Shown in pieces: positions 42,426 to 51,897 of a stretch of DNA of 64,000 nt. This DNA comes from Cyclobacteriaceae bacterium (GTDB taxonomy: Bacteria; Bacteroidota; Bacteroidia; Cytophagales; Cyclobacteriaceae), in NCBI GenBank assembly GCA_028281285.1, contig JANQKF010000009.1, positions 62,001-126,000 on the forward strand, given 5' to 3'. The translations under genes were made by a program, and so were the position numbers. The notes beneath the pieces were generated by a model that saw only the letters and a list, made by a program, of their open reading frames with translations, did not search any database and was not told the origin of the DNA. Position 1 is the stretch's first letter. Each line of letters begins with the position of its first letter.

Positions 42426-45400
42426 TTGATCAACCGGTACTGGCATATTCTACTGATTTTAGGCATTGCATTTTTTGGACTTGCCTTAGAATCGAACGCT
42501 CAACAAAGTCAGGATACCACGCAAACCAGAGCCGACACCACAAAATATGTCAAGTCTCCGTACCCCCTTTTCGACCTAAAGTATCGGCTAGGAGATCCTT
42601 TTTCCAATCGTGGACTGCGCTCCCCATTATATTTCAGCAATCCAGGTTTTCTGAACAGGTCTTATGCCATTGACACTTCTAAGAACCTAAGCATATCTGA
42701 GCGATTAGGCACTACCCTGTTCAGACCACCAATTGGCCTGCCATTTTCTGAATTGAGAAGACTACAACAGGCAGAAGATAAAAAGACCTTTCAACGCGAA
42801 AAGTCCGCGGCACTGGATGGTGAAAGCGCAGTCACGAATCGAGGTCAGCTCATTCCCCCTATTGCACTAAGTCCTTTTTTCGATCGACTTTTTGGAGGTG
42901 ACCAAATTGTCATTAATACCAATGGGTTTGTTCAACTCGATTTTGGAGGAAGATTTCAACGGATAGAGAATCCTGCAATCCCCATCAGACAACAGCGTAA
43001 CGGTGGATTCGAATTTGACCAACAAATCAATATGAGTTTGCAGGGCACCATTGGTCAAAAACTTCAACTCAACGCCAATTTTGACAACAATAATTCCTTT
43101 GACTTTGAAAATACACTAAAGGTCGAGTACACTGGGCTGGAATCAGATATTGTCAAGTCTGTTGAAATGGGGAATGTGAGCATGCCTGTTGCCAATAGTC
43201 TGATTACCGGGGCTCAAAACCTGTTTGGGTTTAAAACGCAAATGCAATTCGGAAAGCTATTTGTTACAGCCTTAGCCTCCACCCAGAGAGGGCAAACGCA
43301 ATCAATAGAAATTGAAGGTGGCATCCAGCGGAACGAATTTGAGATTAGAGCTTCGGATTATGATGAAAATCGTCATTTCTTCTTAGGGCACTTCTTTCGG
43401 AACAACTATGAGAACTGGCTCCGAAGTATCCCTCAAGTGATTTCAGGCCTTGATATATCGAGGGTAGAAGTTTATGTACTTAACAGATCAAACAATACCC
43501 AAACTCTAAGAAACTTTGCGGCATTTATGGATTTGGCAGAAGGTGAGCGAATCTTTCAATCCAATAATCCAAATGTAGGTACCGGAGATCCAACAAGTCC
43601 GGCTTCCAATGATGCCAATAATCTGTTTGCCAGTTTGATCGCCAACGATCAATTACGTGAGGCAGACCAGGTTAGTACCATTTTAGAATCGCAGTTCAAT
43701 TTTGAGAAGGCTACTGATTTTGAAAGGGTCACTGGCGCCAGAAAGCTGGATCCAAGTGAATACACATTCAATCGCCAGCTTGGATTCATTTCGCTGAGCA
43801 GACAGCTCCAGAATGATGAGGTACTGGCCGTGGCCTATGAATACAATTACCTCGGTCGAAGGTATAAGGTGGGCGAATTGACCGAAGATTATCAGAATCG
43901 TCCGGAGGATCAAGTCATCTTTCTAAAGATGCTCCGTCCGAGTAAGATCAATACTCAAGTACCTACCTGGGATTTAATGATGAAAAACATCTATGACCTA
44001 AATGCTTCTCAGGTAGAGCAACAGGGCTTTCAATTGCGCGTAATCTATCGTGACGATGATACTGGGTTGGACAACCCAAGTCTACATGAAGGAGAGAATA
44101 CCAAGGATATCCCACTGATTGAAATCATGGGGCTAGATAGGTTAAATCAAAATGGTGACCCACAAAAAGATGCAAATTTCGACTTCGTTGAAGACGTAAC
44201 TATCAATCCAAACAGAGGCTATATGATGTTTCCTTTTCTGGAACCTTTCGGAAGCCAGTTGCGCGAACAATTCACCCCATCCGAGACCTTCCTTGTCGAC
44301 AAATATGTTTTCGATACTTTGTATGCTACCACACGAGCGGATGCTCAACTTATATCACGGTTAAACAAGTTCTTTATCAAAGGGAGCTTTCAGTCAGGTT
44401 CGTCCAGTGAGATTAACTTGAATGCATTTTCCATTGCCCCGGGTAGCGTTCAAGTTTATGCCGGAAATACACCCCTGCAAGAAGGCCCAGACTTCACCGT
44501 GGATTACTCTTTAGGGAGAGTGAATATCATTAATCCGTCAATACTTAACTCAGGTAAAAAAATCAGAGTGACTTATGAAAAAGCTGACCTCTTCAATTTT
44601 CAATCCAGGAGCCTCATAGGTACACGATTTGATTACGTCTACAGTGACAAAATAAATATTGGAGCTACCCTATTACACCTGAATGAGCGTCCATTGGTAA
44701 CCAGAGTAGGTATTGGCAATGAACCGGTAAGAAACACCGTCTGGGGAATTGACTTCAATTATAGCAACGACTCACGTTTTCTGACCAAGATGGTTGATGC
44801 ACTTCCTTTTATCGATACCAAAGCACCGTCAACGGTGAGCGTATCCGGAGAGTTTGCACAATTGCTTCCGGGAACCTCCAACCGGGTACAAGGCGAAGGT
44901 ACCTCCTACATTGATGACTTCGAGTCTACCGTAACACCTTTTAGCCTGGGTAACCCCATTGCATGGAAAATTGGAGCCACACCAAAGCGCGATGACAACA
45001 AATTCGATCTGAGCAACCTGACTCCCGATCGCTTGGGGGTTAATCATAAACGTGCAAGGATTGCCTGGTATACCATCGACAATATATTCTATCGAAGTGT
45101 CTCCCGGGCGAAGCCCGCCAATATCACGGAGGAAGATCTGGACAATCATTATACAAGATCAATCAGTCAAATGGAAGTAATCAAGAGGGATCGTCAGACG
45201 ATCGTCATCAACGAGCCTGCATTTGATATTGCGTACTTTCCATCCGAACGAGGCATGTATAATTACAACACTGACTTAAATTCTGATGGAACCTTAAAGG
45301 ATCCACGCTCTAATTTTGGGGCTATTACAAGGGCCATCACCAATGAAGTAGATTTTGATAAGACAAACGTAGAATATGCGGAATTCTGGTTGATGGATCC

Positions 45401-48400
45401 TTTCATCAACAGCACAAACGGAACACCCAACAACCCACAGGGACTAATCGATGATGGCATTAACCCACCGCAGGCCAATACAACAGGAGGTAAACTAATA
45501 TTTAACTTGGGAAGTATTTCAGAGGATGTCATTAAAGACGAACGACATGCCTTTGAGCAAGGACTTCCTACTGATGGCTCGTCTGAATCTTCGGACGTTG
45601 TTGAAAACGAGTGGGGCCGAGTGACCCGGCAACCCTACTTGAACCCAGCATTTGACAATGAAGAAAGCTCACGTGTAAACCAGGACGTGGGTCTGGATGG
45701 ATTAAAGAGTGAGGACGAAGTAGATCACTTTCAGGATTATCTTAACAGCCTTAACCTATCCGCGGAAGCACGACAAGCTATTCTGGCAGACCCATCAGGT
45801 GATAACTTCAGGTATTACCTGGGTGACGAATTTGATGAAGCTGACGCGAAAATCCTTGAGCGTTATAAATATTTCAATGGCCTTGAAGGAAACAGCCCCG
45901 TCATTACCAGTACCAGCCAACTCTTTACTCCTTCAGCCACTAATCAACCTGATAACGAAGACCTGAATCGGGATAACACCCTCGCTGACTTGGAAGAGTA
46001 TTATGAGTACGAAATTGATCTTCGGCCCGGTCAAATGGAGGTGGGCAGGAATAACATTGTGGACAAAGTGACCAATGAAGTCAATGGAGATCAGGTAAGC
46101 TGGTATTTGTTTCGAATCCCTGTTCGAAAACCGGATCGTGTACAAGGAAGCATAAACGGATTCAAATCCATACGATACATGAGAATGTATATGACAGATT
46201 TCGCTGAACCTACAGTCTTAAGGTTCGTGAATCTCCGACTTATGGGAAGCCAGTGGAGAACCTATCAGGAAAGTTTGTTTGAAAAGGGCTTTTCGGAAGT
46301 ACCAGAACCTTCGGATCCAAATTTCACTGTCTCTGTGGTGAGCATTGAAGAAAATAGTGAAGGCGGTGTGGATAGACCGGCCTATCGTGTACCGCCTGGA
46401 ATTGTGCGTGACAGGGACAATACCTCAACGGTGGAAAGAAGAAGAAATGAGCAAGCCATTCAACTTTGCGTTGAAGATTTGATTGATCGTGATGCAAGAG
46501 CAGTATTCAAAAACGTCAATCAAGATTTTGTGAATTATGGCAGAGTAAGAATGTTTCTTCATGCTAATAGTCCAGACCAGCTCGATCCGGGTGAAGTGAC
46601 GGCCTTCCTCAGAATGGGTACTGATTTTACGGAAAACTACTATGAAATAGAGGTGCCGTTGGAAATGACGCCATTTGATGCCGCTACCAGGCGAGATACC
46701 TGGCCCGAAGCCAATGAAATCGACCTTGCTTTCAGCGAGCTTTATCAACTCAAATCAGCACGTAATCAAGCAAATGTGAACATAAGTTTGCCTTTCTCGC
46801 AAACCGTTGGGCGATACAATCTTACCGTGGTTGGGCGACCAGACCTAAGTACGGTACAGACCCTTATGATTGGAATTAGAAACCCACGATCACCCGACCA
46901 ACAACCCAAAACCGTTTGCGTTTGGGCCAATGAGCTTAGGGTTACTGATTTTGACACCAGGTCAGGTTGGGCAGCCAACGCCCGCATGGATGCACAATTG
47001 GCGGATTTAGGAAATCTATCCGCCTCAATCAGGCATTCCTCGATTGGATTCGGAGGTATTGCCGACAAAATCTCGGATCGAAATAGGGAAAGAACGACAC
47101 AATATGATATTTCGACAGGATTAAAACTGGATAAATTCACACCTGAAAGATGGGGACTGGAAATTCCGGTTTTTTTCAGTTTTGAAAACTCAAGGTCAGT
47201 ACCACAATTTGACCCATTAGACCCTGACCTACCGTTAGACGATGTCCTGAACTCGATTCAAGATCCGGTTGAGCGAGAAGCATACAGGGATAAAGTCATT
47301 GATCAATCCAACCGAAGAAGTTTTAATTTCTCCAATGTCAGAAAGCGAAGGACGAATACCGAAAAGGCACCTATGCCATATGACATTGAGAATTTCAGTT
47401 TCACATACGCATACAATGAAGTCACAAGAAGTAATATTAATACTGAGTCATATGATTATAGAAACTATCGAGGTGCAATCAACTACACATTCCAGCCCAA
47501 GGGAGTTTCTATAGAACCATTCAAAAATGCAAAGTGGGCACAATCACCTCTCTTACAAATCATTAAGGACATCAACTTTAATCCAATCCCCAATTCAATC
47601 GTCATAAGTGGCAATGTGAATCGAAGTTTCCTGCGTACTCAACTCAGGAACGCTGACCTCACAATTGATGGAATTGATCCCTATTTTGAAAAGTCCTTCA
47701 CTTTCGATCGTAGTTATGCAGTCAATTGGAACCTAACACAAGCCTTAACGGTCGATTATCGTGCAAACGCCTATTCCATTATCGATGAACCTGAAGGTGA
47801 CCTTGATACAGAAGTCAAGAAGGATTCGGTTCGATCAAATTTTTGGCGATTGGGTAGAATAAAGGACTTCGGTCAGAGTATTAATATCAATTATGCCCTA
47901 CCCCTTGACAAAATCCCCATCACCAATTGGATGACATCTGATCTTACCTATACTGCAAACTTCGGCTGGAAAGCGGGTGCCATCGGCCAAGCTGATACAC
48001 TGGGAAACATCATAAACAACAATCGGGAAATTAATGTAACGGGAAAGCTCGACTTTGTAAAGCTCTATAACAAAGTGGGAGTTCTGAAAAAGGTAAACAG
48101 CCCGACCCGTAGCAGAAGCAGAACACGGAGTACTGCACGTGCGCGAAATGACACCACAGAAGTCAAAAAGACAATCGAGGATCGCAAATTCCTCAAAGGG
48201 TTTTTGAGAACGTTGATGTCACTAAGAAATATTACATTTAACTATGACGTATCTGAGGGAACGTTGATGCCCGGATACAGTCAGGATGTTTTTCTTTTCG
48301 GTTTAGACAGGGACTTTTCCAACCCGAGTCTAGGGTTTGTATTTGGTAGTCAGGATGCTGACATCAGGCATCGAATTGCTCAGAATAACTTTCTCGCCAC

Positions 48401-49556
48401 AAGTACCTTTCTTACGAGACCATTTGCCCAAGATCGTAACACAACCTTCTCTTATAATGCACTCGTAGAGCCTTTCACAGATTTTCGAATCACCTTGACC
48501 GGAAGAAAAACACATTCGCAGAATTATCAGGAAATTTTCCGAAGAGATCCGGATGCCGGAAATGACGTCTTTGTCAGTATCAACCCAAATCGTTCAGGAA
48601 ACTACGGTATTTCATTCTTCATGATGAAGACTGCCTTTGCAAAAGGAGATGGAGAAAGAGATTCACCATTGTTTAATGACTTTGAAGGATATCGTTCAAG
48701 GATAAAATCCCGACTCGATGGGCTCAATGAGACCGGAACTTATGATATCAACTCTCAAGAAGTGACTATTCCGGCATTCATTGCTGCCTACACAGGTAAT
48801 TCACCAGAGGAAGTGAAGTTAACCGCATTTCCCAACTTCCCAATCCCAAATTGGACACTGAATTATCGGGGTTTGACAAAATTGGGTTCGCTAGACGAAT
48901 TATTTTCCAATATTAATCTCAGTCACTCCTATTCCAGTCGGTATGATGTCAGCAATTATGCCAATTCGCTGCTTTATACTCAAAATCTCACTTTAGATAA
49001 TAGCATATCGGATGCACCACTCGCTTCTCAATTCAACGAGGCCGGCACATTAGTTCCTGTCTACATCGCTCAACAGGTTGTTCTTCAGGAGCGCTTCTCT
49101 CCGCTAATTGGTATTAATCTGCGTACTAAGAATAATTGGGACATCTCGATAGACTATTCACAAGAAAGGAATATTGCCTTGAACCTGTCCAATGTTCAAG
49201 TCACCGAGCAAACCTCAAAAGATCTTGATATTAAAATCGGTTTTGCTAAAGCTGGAGTAAAAATTCCATTCAGAGTGAACGGAAGAAAGCAAACACTACC
49301 AAATGAATTGCGCTTTAATATGGGGCTTGTAATTCGAGATAGCAAGACACTTCAACACCGCATTGGCGAAACCAGCACAATCACAGATGGTATAAAGATA
49401 TTCAGATTGAGCCCTACCCTTGACTATACAGTTAATGACAAACTCCAGGTGAGCCTTTATTTTGAACGTAACGTCAATGATCCTAGAGTTACTACAAGCT
49501 TCTTAAATGCACGAACTGCCTTTGGTGGAAGAATTCGCTTCAGTTTGTCTCAATAA
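42426..49556 (+). CDS. sprA: T9SS outer-membrane translocon SprA (Sov)
   Basis: 2376 residues, the normal length for SprA/Sov, the giant 36-strand outer-membrane pore through which T9SS cargo leaves the cell. The signal peptide (RYWHILLILGIAFFGLAL, cleavage near NAQQ) requires the TTG at 42426 as start; no ATG lies near. The N-terminal region shows PYPLFDLKYRLGDPFSN and the periplasmic plug-like parts; later segments include GIDFNYSNDSRFLTKMVDAL and EFAQLLPGTSNR. The C-terminus is alternating beta-strand sequence ending FGGRIRFSLSQ. gcvH and vanZ follow, as in other Bacteroidota. PorV and PorU, its partners, lie at 59296-63887. Confidence 0.97.
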   Translation: MINRYWHILLILGIAFFGLALESNAQQSQDTTQTRADTTKYVKSPYPLFDLKYRLGDPFSNRGLRSPLYFSNPGFLNRSYAIDTSKNLSISERLGTTLFRPPIGLPFSELRRLQQAEDKKTFQREKSAALDGESAVTNRGQLIPPIALSPFFDRLFGGDQIVINTNGFVQLDFGGRFQRIENPAIPIRQQRNGGFEFDQQINMSLQGTIGQKLQLNANFDNNNSFDFENTLKVEYTGLESDIVKSVEMGNVSMPVANSLITGAQNLFGFKTQMQFGKLFVTALASTQRGQTQSIEIEGGIQRNEFEIRASDYDENRHFFLGHFFRNNYENWLRSIPQVISGLDISRVEVYVLNRSNNTQTLRNFAAFMDLAEGERIFQSNNPNVGTGDPTSPASNDANNLFASLIANDQLREADQVSTILESQFNFEKATDFERVTGARKLDPSEYTFNRQLGFISLSRQLQNDEVLAVAYEYNYLGRRYKVGELTEDYQNRPEDQVIFLKMLRPSKINTQVPTWDLMMKNIYDLNASQVEQQGFQLRVIYRDDDTGLDNPSLHEGENTKDIPLIEIMGLDRLNQNGDPQKDANFDFVEDVTINPNRGYMMFPFLEPFGSQLREQFTPSETFLVDKYVFDTLYATTRADAQLISRLNKFFIKGSFQSGSSSEINLNAFSIAPGSVQVYAGNTPLQEGPDFTVDYSLGRVNIINPSILNSGKKIRVTYEKADLFNFQSRSLIGTRFDYVYSDKINIGATLLHLNERPLVTRVGIGNEPVRNTVWGIDFNYSNDSRFLTKMVDALPFIDTKAPSTVSVSGEFAQLLPGTSNRVQGEGTSYIDDFESTVTPFSLGNPIAWKIGATPKRDDNKFDLSNLTPDRLGVNHKRARIAWYTIDNIFYRSVSRAKPANITEEDLDNHYTRSISQMEVIKRDRQTIVINEPAFDIAYFPSERGMYNYNTDLNSDGTLKDPRSNFGAITRAITNEVDFDKTNVEYAEFWLMDPFINSTNGTPNNPQGLIDDGINPPQANTTGGKLIFNLGSISEDVIKDERHAFEQGLPTDGSSESSDVVENEWGRVTRQPYLNPAFDNEESSRVNQDVGLDGLKSEDEVDHFQDYLNSLNLSAEARQAILADPSGDNFRYYLGDEFDEADAKILERYKYFNGLEGNSPVITSTSQLFTPSATNQPDNEDLNRDNTLADLEEYYEYEIDLRPGQMEVGRNNIVDKVTNEVNGDQVSWYLFRIPVRKPDRVQGSINGFKSIRYMRMYMTDFAEPTVLRFVNLRLMGSQWRTYQESLFEKGFSEVPEPSDPNFTVSVVSIEENSEGGVDRPAYRVPPGIVRDRDNTSTVERRRNEQAIQLCVEDLIDRDARAVFKNVNQDFVNYGRVRMFLHANSPDQLDPGEVTAFLRMGTDFTENYYEIEVPLEMTPFDAATRRDTWPEANEIDLAFSELYQLKSARNQANVNISLPFSQTVGRYNLTVVGRPDLSTVQTLMIGIRNPRSPDQQPKTVCVWANELRVTDFDTRSGWAANARMDAQLADLGNLSASIRHSSIGFGGIADKISDRNRERTTQYDISTGLKLDKFTPERWGLEIPVFFSFENSRSVPQFDPLDPDLPLDDVLNSIQDPVEREAYRDKVIDQSNRRSFNFSNVRKRRTNTEKAPMPYDIENFSFTYAYNEVTRSNINTESYDYRNYRGAINYTFQPKGVSIEPFKNAKWAQSPLLQIIKDINFNPIPNSIVISGNVNRSFLRTQLRNADLTIDGIDPYFEKSFTFDRSYAVNWNLTQALTVDYRANAYSIIDEPEGDLDTEVKKDSVRSNFWRLGRIKDFGQSININYALPLDKIPITNWMTSDLTYTANFGWKAGAIGQADTLGNIINNNREINVTGKLDFVKLYNKVGVLKKVNSPTRSRSRTRSTARARNDTTEVKKTIEDRKFLKGFLRTLMSLRNITFNYDVSEGTLMPGYSQDVFLFGLDRDFSNPSLGFVFGSQDADIRHRIAQNNFLATSTFLTRPFAQDRNTTFSYNALVEPFTDFRITLTGRKTHSQNYQEIFRRDPDAGNDVFVSINPNRSGNYGISFFMMKTAFAKGDGERDSPLFNDFEGYRSRIKSRLDGLNETGTYDINSQEVTIPAFIAAYTGNSPEEVKLTAFPNFPIPNWTLNYRGLTKLGSLDELFSNINLSHSYSSRYDVSNYANSLLYTQNLTLDNSISDAPLASQFNEAGTLVPVYIAQQVVLQERFSPLIGINLRTKNNWDISIDYSQERNIALNLSNVQVTEQTSKDLDIKIGFAKAGVKIPFRVNGRKQTLPNELRFNMGLVIRDSKTLQHRIGETSTITDGIKIFRLSPTLDYTVNDKLQVSLYFERNVNDPRVTTSFLNARTAFGGRIRFSLSQ

Positions 49557-49581
49557 TTTCCATAAAATTCGATAAAGCGTG

Positions 49582-49589
49582 TATTTTTG
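49582..49589 (+). promoter_or_regulatory. -7 box of gcvH
   Basis: TATTTTTG fits TAnnTTTG exactly and lies 19 bases before the gcvH ATG, in the 52-base gap after sprA. Confidence 0.5.
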
Positions 49590-49608
49590 AAGTCTTTAGA
49601 ATGAAGCT

Positions 49609-49989
49609 ATGAACATACCTGAAAATTTAAGCTACACACAAGATCACGAATGGGTATTGATCGAAGGTGATACAGCGACTGTTGGGATCACTGACTTTGC
49701 ACAAGGAGAGCTTGGCGATATTGTTTATGTCGAAATTGAAACCGAGGGCGAAACAATTGATAGCGGTGACGTTTTTGGAACTGTAGAAGCCGTAAAAACT
49801 GTTTCTGATCTTTTTATGCCGTTGACCGGAGAAGTGTCAGAAGTGAATAGTGCCTTGGAGGATGCTCCCGAAACCGTGAATGATGATCCCTATGGTGATG
49901 GCTGGATGATCAAAATCAAGTTATCCGACCCAGGTAATACTGAAGGACTACTTTCAGCCGAAGAATACGGAAACCTCGTTGGACAATAG
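49609..49989 (+). CDS. gcvH: Glycine cleavage system H protein
   Basis: 126 residues. Carries the lipoyl arm that shuttles the aminomethyl group between P, T and L proteins of glycine cleavage. The lipoylation site is Lys63 in [20 protein letters not shown]; the N-terminus [13 protein letters not shown] and the C-terminus [13 protein letters not shown] are standard. No other gcv gene is in the window. Its product could use glycine made by Kbl/Tdh, but the genes are 28 kb apart. vanZ overlaps its end by 11 bases. Confidence 0.97.
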   Translation: MNIPENLSYTQDHEWVLIEGDTATVGITDFAQGELGDIVYVEIETEGETIDSGDVFGTVEAVKTVSDLFMPLTGEVSEVNSALEDAPETVNDDPYGDGWMIKIKLSDPGNTEGLLSAEEYGNLVGQ

Positions 49990-50368
49990 AGGCAGAAAGG
50001 ATTCGTCACTCTTAGTATACAACATTGGAAGCCTCTTATGGATGATCATTTTGGCTTTCTTGATGTTGTTACCGTCCGAAAGATTTCCGGAATCTAAATT
50101 ACTGTCCTACGATAAACTGGGACACATGGCCGTTTTCGGATTTTTGTATTTACTTTTGGCCATTGCTTTCACCAAACAAACCCAATCCGGTTGGTTTAAA
50201 AATAATTACAGGAATACAGCGTTAACTATAAGTATAGTTTACAGTTTATTACTGGAATTTATACAACGATCTATCCCGGGAAGGTCTTTCGATTTATACG
50301 ATCTGATAGCAAATTCCGTGGGTGTTGTCATAGGACTGATAATTTTTTCAGTTTTTAATAAAAAATAG
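49979..50368 (+). CDS. VanZ-family membrane protein
   Basis: 129 residues with four transmembrane helices. It shows the VanZ pattern: [37 protein letters not shown] (the KxxHxxxF motif), [20 protein letters not shown] and [18 protein letters not shown]. Those in Bacteroidota are conserved next to gcvH and sprA. Enterococcal VanZ gives teicoplanin resistance by an unclear mechanism; here a cell-envelope role is inference. The start is probably TTG 49979, inside gcvH; a later ATG (50042) would remove part of the first helix. Confidence 0.85.
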   Translation: MDNRGRKDSSLLVYNIGSLLWMIILAFLMLLPSERFPESKLLSYDKLGHMAVFGFLYLLLAIAFTKQTQSGWFKNNYRNTALTISIVYSLLLEFIQRSIPGRSFDLYDLIANSVGVVIGLIIFSVFNKK

Positions 50369-50400
50369 TTTGTGATTCATAAACTAATATTATAGTTTTA
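50369..50400 (+). promoter_or_regulatory. Promoter of the first tonB
   Basis: TTTG (50369-50372), 20-base spacer, TAGTTTTA (50393-50400). It starts directly after the vanZ stop and ends 21 bases before the tonB ATG. The same layout recurs before the other two tonB genes. Confidence 0.6.
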
Positions 50401-50421
50401 AAGCATAACTCTAAATGAACT

Positions 50422-51096
50422 ATGGAAGCTAAGAAGACTCCAGAAGCAGATTTGAACAAGAAGGCGAGTATGTTTCTCGCAATTGGTCTGCTTGTCAGCT
50501 TGGGCATCACACTTGCCGCCTTCGAATGGAAAAAAACGGAAGCGGGTGAATTGATGGACCTTGGTATGGCACCAGATGATTTCGAAGAATTGACTGAAAT
50601 CCCACCTACCGAACAACCACCGCCACCACCACCAAAAATTCAGCAACCTCAAATCATTGAGATTCCTGACGAAGAAGAAATCGAAGAAGAGATCGAGATT
50701 GATCTTGATGTGGAAATCACGGAGGAAACCGAAGTAGAGGAAATCGTATTCGAGGAAGAGCCTGAAGAGGAAGTTGCAGAAGAGATCTTCATGGTTGTGG
50801 AAGAGCAAGCCGCTTTCCCTGGTGGGCAAAAAGCCTGGTCTAAATTTTTGAAAAAGAATCTTAACTATCCTAAGCAAGCTCAGCGAATGGGTATTGAAGG
50901 TCGTGTTTTCCTTTCTTTTGTGGTGGACAAGGCCGGAGCAATCTCAGATATCGCTGTAGTACGTGGTATTGGTGGAGGTTGTGACCAAGAAGCTATCCGA
51001 GTTTTAGAGAAATCTCCTAAATGGAGCCCTGGTAAGCAAAGAGGAAGAGCAGTAAAATCTAGAATGTCGATTCAGATTCTGTTCAAACTTAAATAA
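50422..51096 (+). CDS. TonB energy transducer, copy 1 of 3
   Basis: 224 residues. An N-terminal cytoplasmic stub (MEAKKTPEADLNKKA) and one transmembrane helix (about 16-34) are followed by a Pro-rich run (TEQPPPPPPK, about 64-74) and a strongly acidic spacer (about 80-125: EEEIEEEIEI, EEEPEEEVAEE). The C-terminal TonB domain (about 135-224) contains GGQKAWSKFLKKNLNYPKQA, GRVFLSFVVDKAGAISDIAV and GCDQEAIRVLEKSPKWSPGK. It passes proton-motive force from ExbB/ExbD to outer-membrane receptors; no exbBD are in the window. The acidic spacer replaces the usual Pro-Lys/Pro-Glu rod. Confidence 0.92.
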   Translation: MEAKKTPEADLNKKASMFLAIGLLVSLGITLAAFEWKKTEAGELMDLGMAPDDFEELTEIPPTEQPPPPPPKIQQPQIIEIPDEEEIEEEIEIDLDVEITEETEVEEIVFEEEPEEEVAEEIFMVVEEQAAFPGGQKAWSKFLKKNLNYPKQAQRMGIEGRVFLSFVVDKAGAISDIAVVRGIGGGCDQEAIRVLEKSPKWSPGKQRGRAVKSRMSIQILFKLK

Positions 51097-51107
51097 ATTG
51101 ATCAAAG

Positions 51108-51128
51108 AGCTCACTATGTGGGCTTTTT
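51108..51128 (+). terminator. Terminator between tonB copies 1 and 2
   Basis: AGCTCAC-TAT-GTGGGCT (51108-51124; one G:U pair) followed by T5. It separates copy 1 from copy 2 and supports separate transcripts. Confidence 0.65.
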
Positions 51129-51129
51129 G

Positions 51130-51160
51130 TTTGAACTAAATAACTAAATTATTAGTTATT
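51130..51160 (+). promoter_or_regulatory. Promoter of the second tonB, overlapping an AT-rich dyad
   Basis: TTTG (51130-51133), 19-base spacer, TAGTTATT (51153-51160), ending 17 bases before the ATG. A perfect inverted repeat AAATAACTAA-N4-TTAGTTATTT (51138-51161) covers the spacer and the -7 box and could be an operator. Confidence 0.5.
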
Positions 51161-51177
51161 TAACTAAATAGATAATA

Positions 51178-51846
51178 ATGGAAGCTAAAAAGAACCCAGA
51201 TAAGGACCTTAGAAAGAAAAGATCGGTATTTCTTACCCTCGGCCTATTGGTAAGTATCTCCATAGTCTTCTCTGCCTTTGAATGGAAAACTGTGGTTGTG
51301 GTGCCTCAAATCGAGTTTGAGAATGATGGATATACCATAGAGGATGAACCACCGGCAACGGTGCATGTCACTCCCCCGCCACCACCTCCCCCACCAAAGG
51401 AAATCGCGATAATTGAAACCGAGGAAGAACCTCCCGTTAAAGTGGATATCTCAGAGTTGTTTCCAGATATCAATGAACCGATAGATGCTCCCTCAACTGT
51501 CATTGAACAACCTCCGGTGGAGATACCTGACGAAATCTTCATGGTAGTTGAAGAACAAGCCTATTTTTCAAAAGACGAGAAGGCTTGGTCAAAATTCCTT
51601 CATAAGAATTTGAAATACCCAAAGAAAGCTCAACGTATGGGCATCGAAGGAAGGGTCTTTCTCTCTTTCGTAGTGGATACAGATGGAACTCTATCCGATA
51701 TCAAAGTCATCCGTGGAATTGGAGGTGGTTGCGATGAAGAAGCAATTCGTGTTCTCGAGTTGTCACCCAATTGGCATCCTGGAAAGCAAAGAACCGTAGC
51801 CGTCAAATCCCGAATGTCTTTACAAATTCAATTCCGACTGAAGTAA
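51178..51846 (+). CDS. TonB energy transducer, copy 2 of 3
   Basis: 222 residues, same plan as its neighbours: start MEAKKNPDKDLRKKR, transmembrane helix (about 18-35), a longer proline block (VTPPPPPPPPKE, about 62-75), an acidic spacer, and the C-terminal domain (about 133-222) with DEKAWSKFLHKNLKYPKKAQ, RVFLSFVVDTDGTLSDIKVI and GCDEEAIRVLELSPNWHPGK. It differs from copies 1 and 3 by lacking the EAGELMDLG segment after the helix and by SKDEK in place of the GGQK turn. The three copies are clear tandem duplicates that have diverged in the spacer, which probably tunes reach or partner choice. Confidence 0.92.
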   Translation: MEAKKNPDKDLRKKRSVFLTLGLLVSISIVFSAFEWKTVVVVPQIEFENDGYTIEDEPPATVHVTPPPPPPPPKEIAIIETEEEPPVKVDISELFPDINEPIDAPSTVIEQPPVEIPDEIFMVVEEQAYFSKDEKAWSKFLHKNLKYPKKAQRMGIEGRVFLSFVVDTDGTLSDIKVIRGIGGGCDEEAIRVLELSPNWHPGKQRTVAVKSRMSLQIQFRLK

Positions 51847-51855
51847 CATTTTTTA

Positions 51856-51886
51856 TTTGATCTGATTAACTAAAAACATAGTTTAA
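51856..51886 (+). promoter_or_regulatory. Promoter of the third tonB
   Basis: TTTG (51856-51859), 19-base spacer, TAGTTTAA (51879-51886), ending 11 bases before the ATG. Confidence 0.5.
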
Positions 51887-51897
51887 ATAACAAGCAT

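Noticed and set aside
50398-50877. Minus-strand open frame opposite tonB copy 1
   Set aside because: Phe/Leu/Arg-rich product produced by reading the acidic (GAA/GAG) spacer backwards; not a gene.
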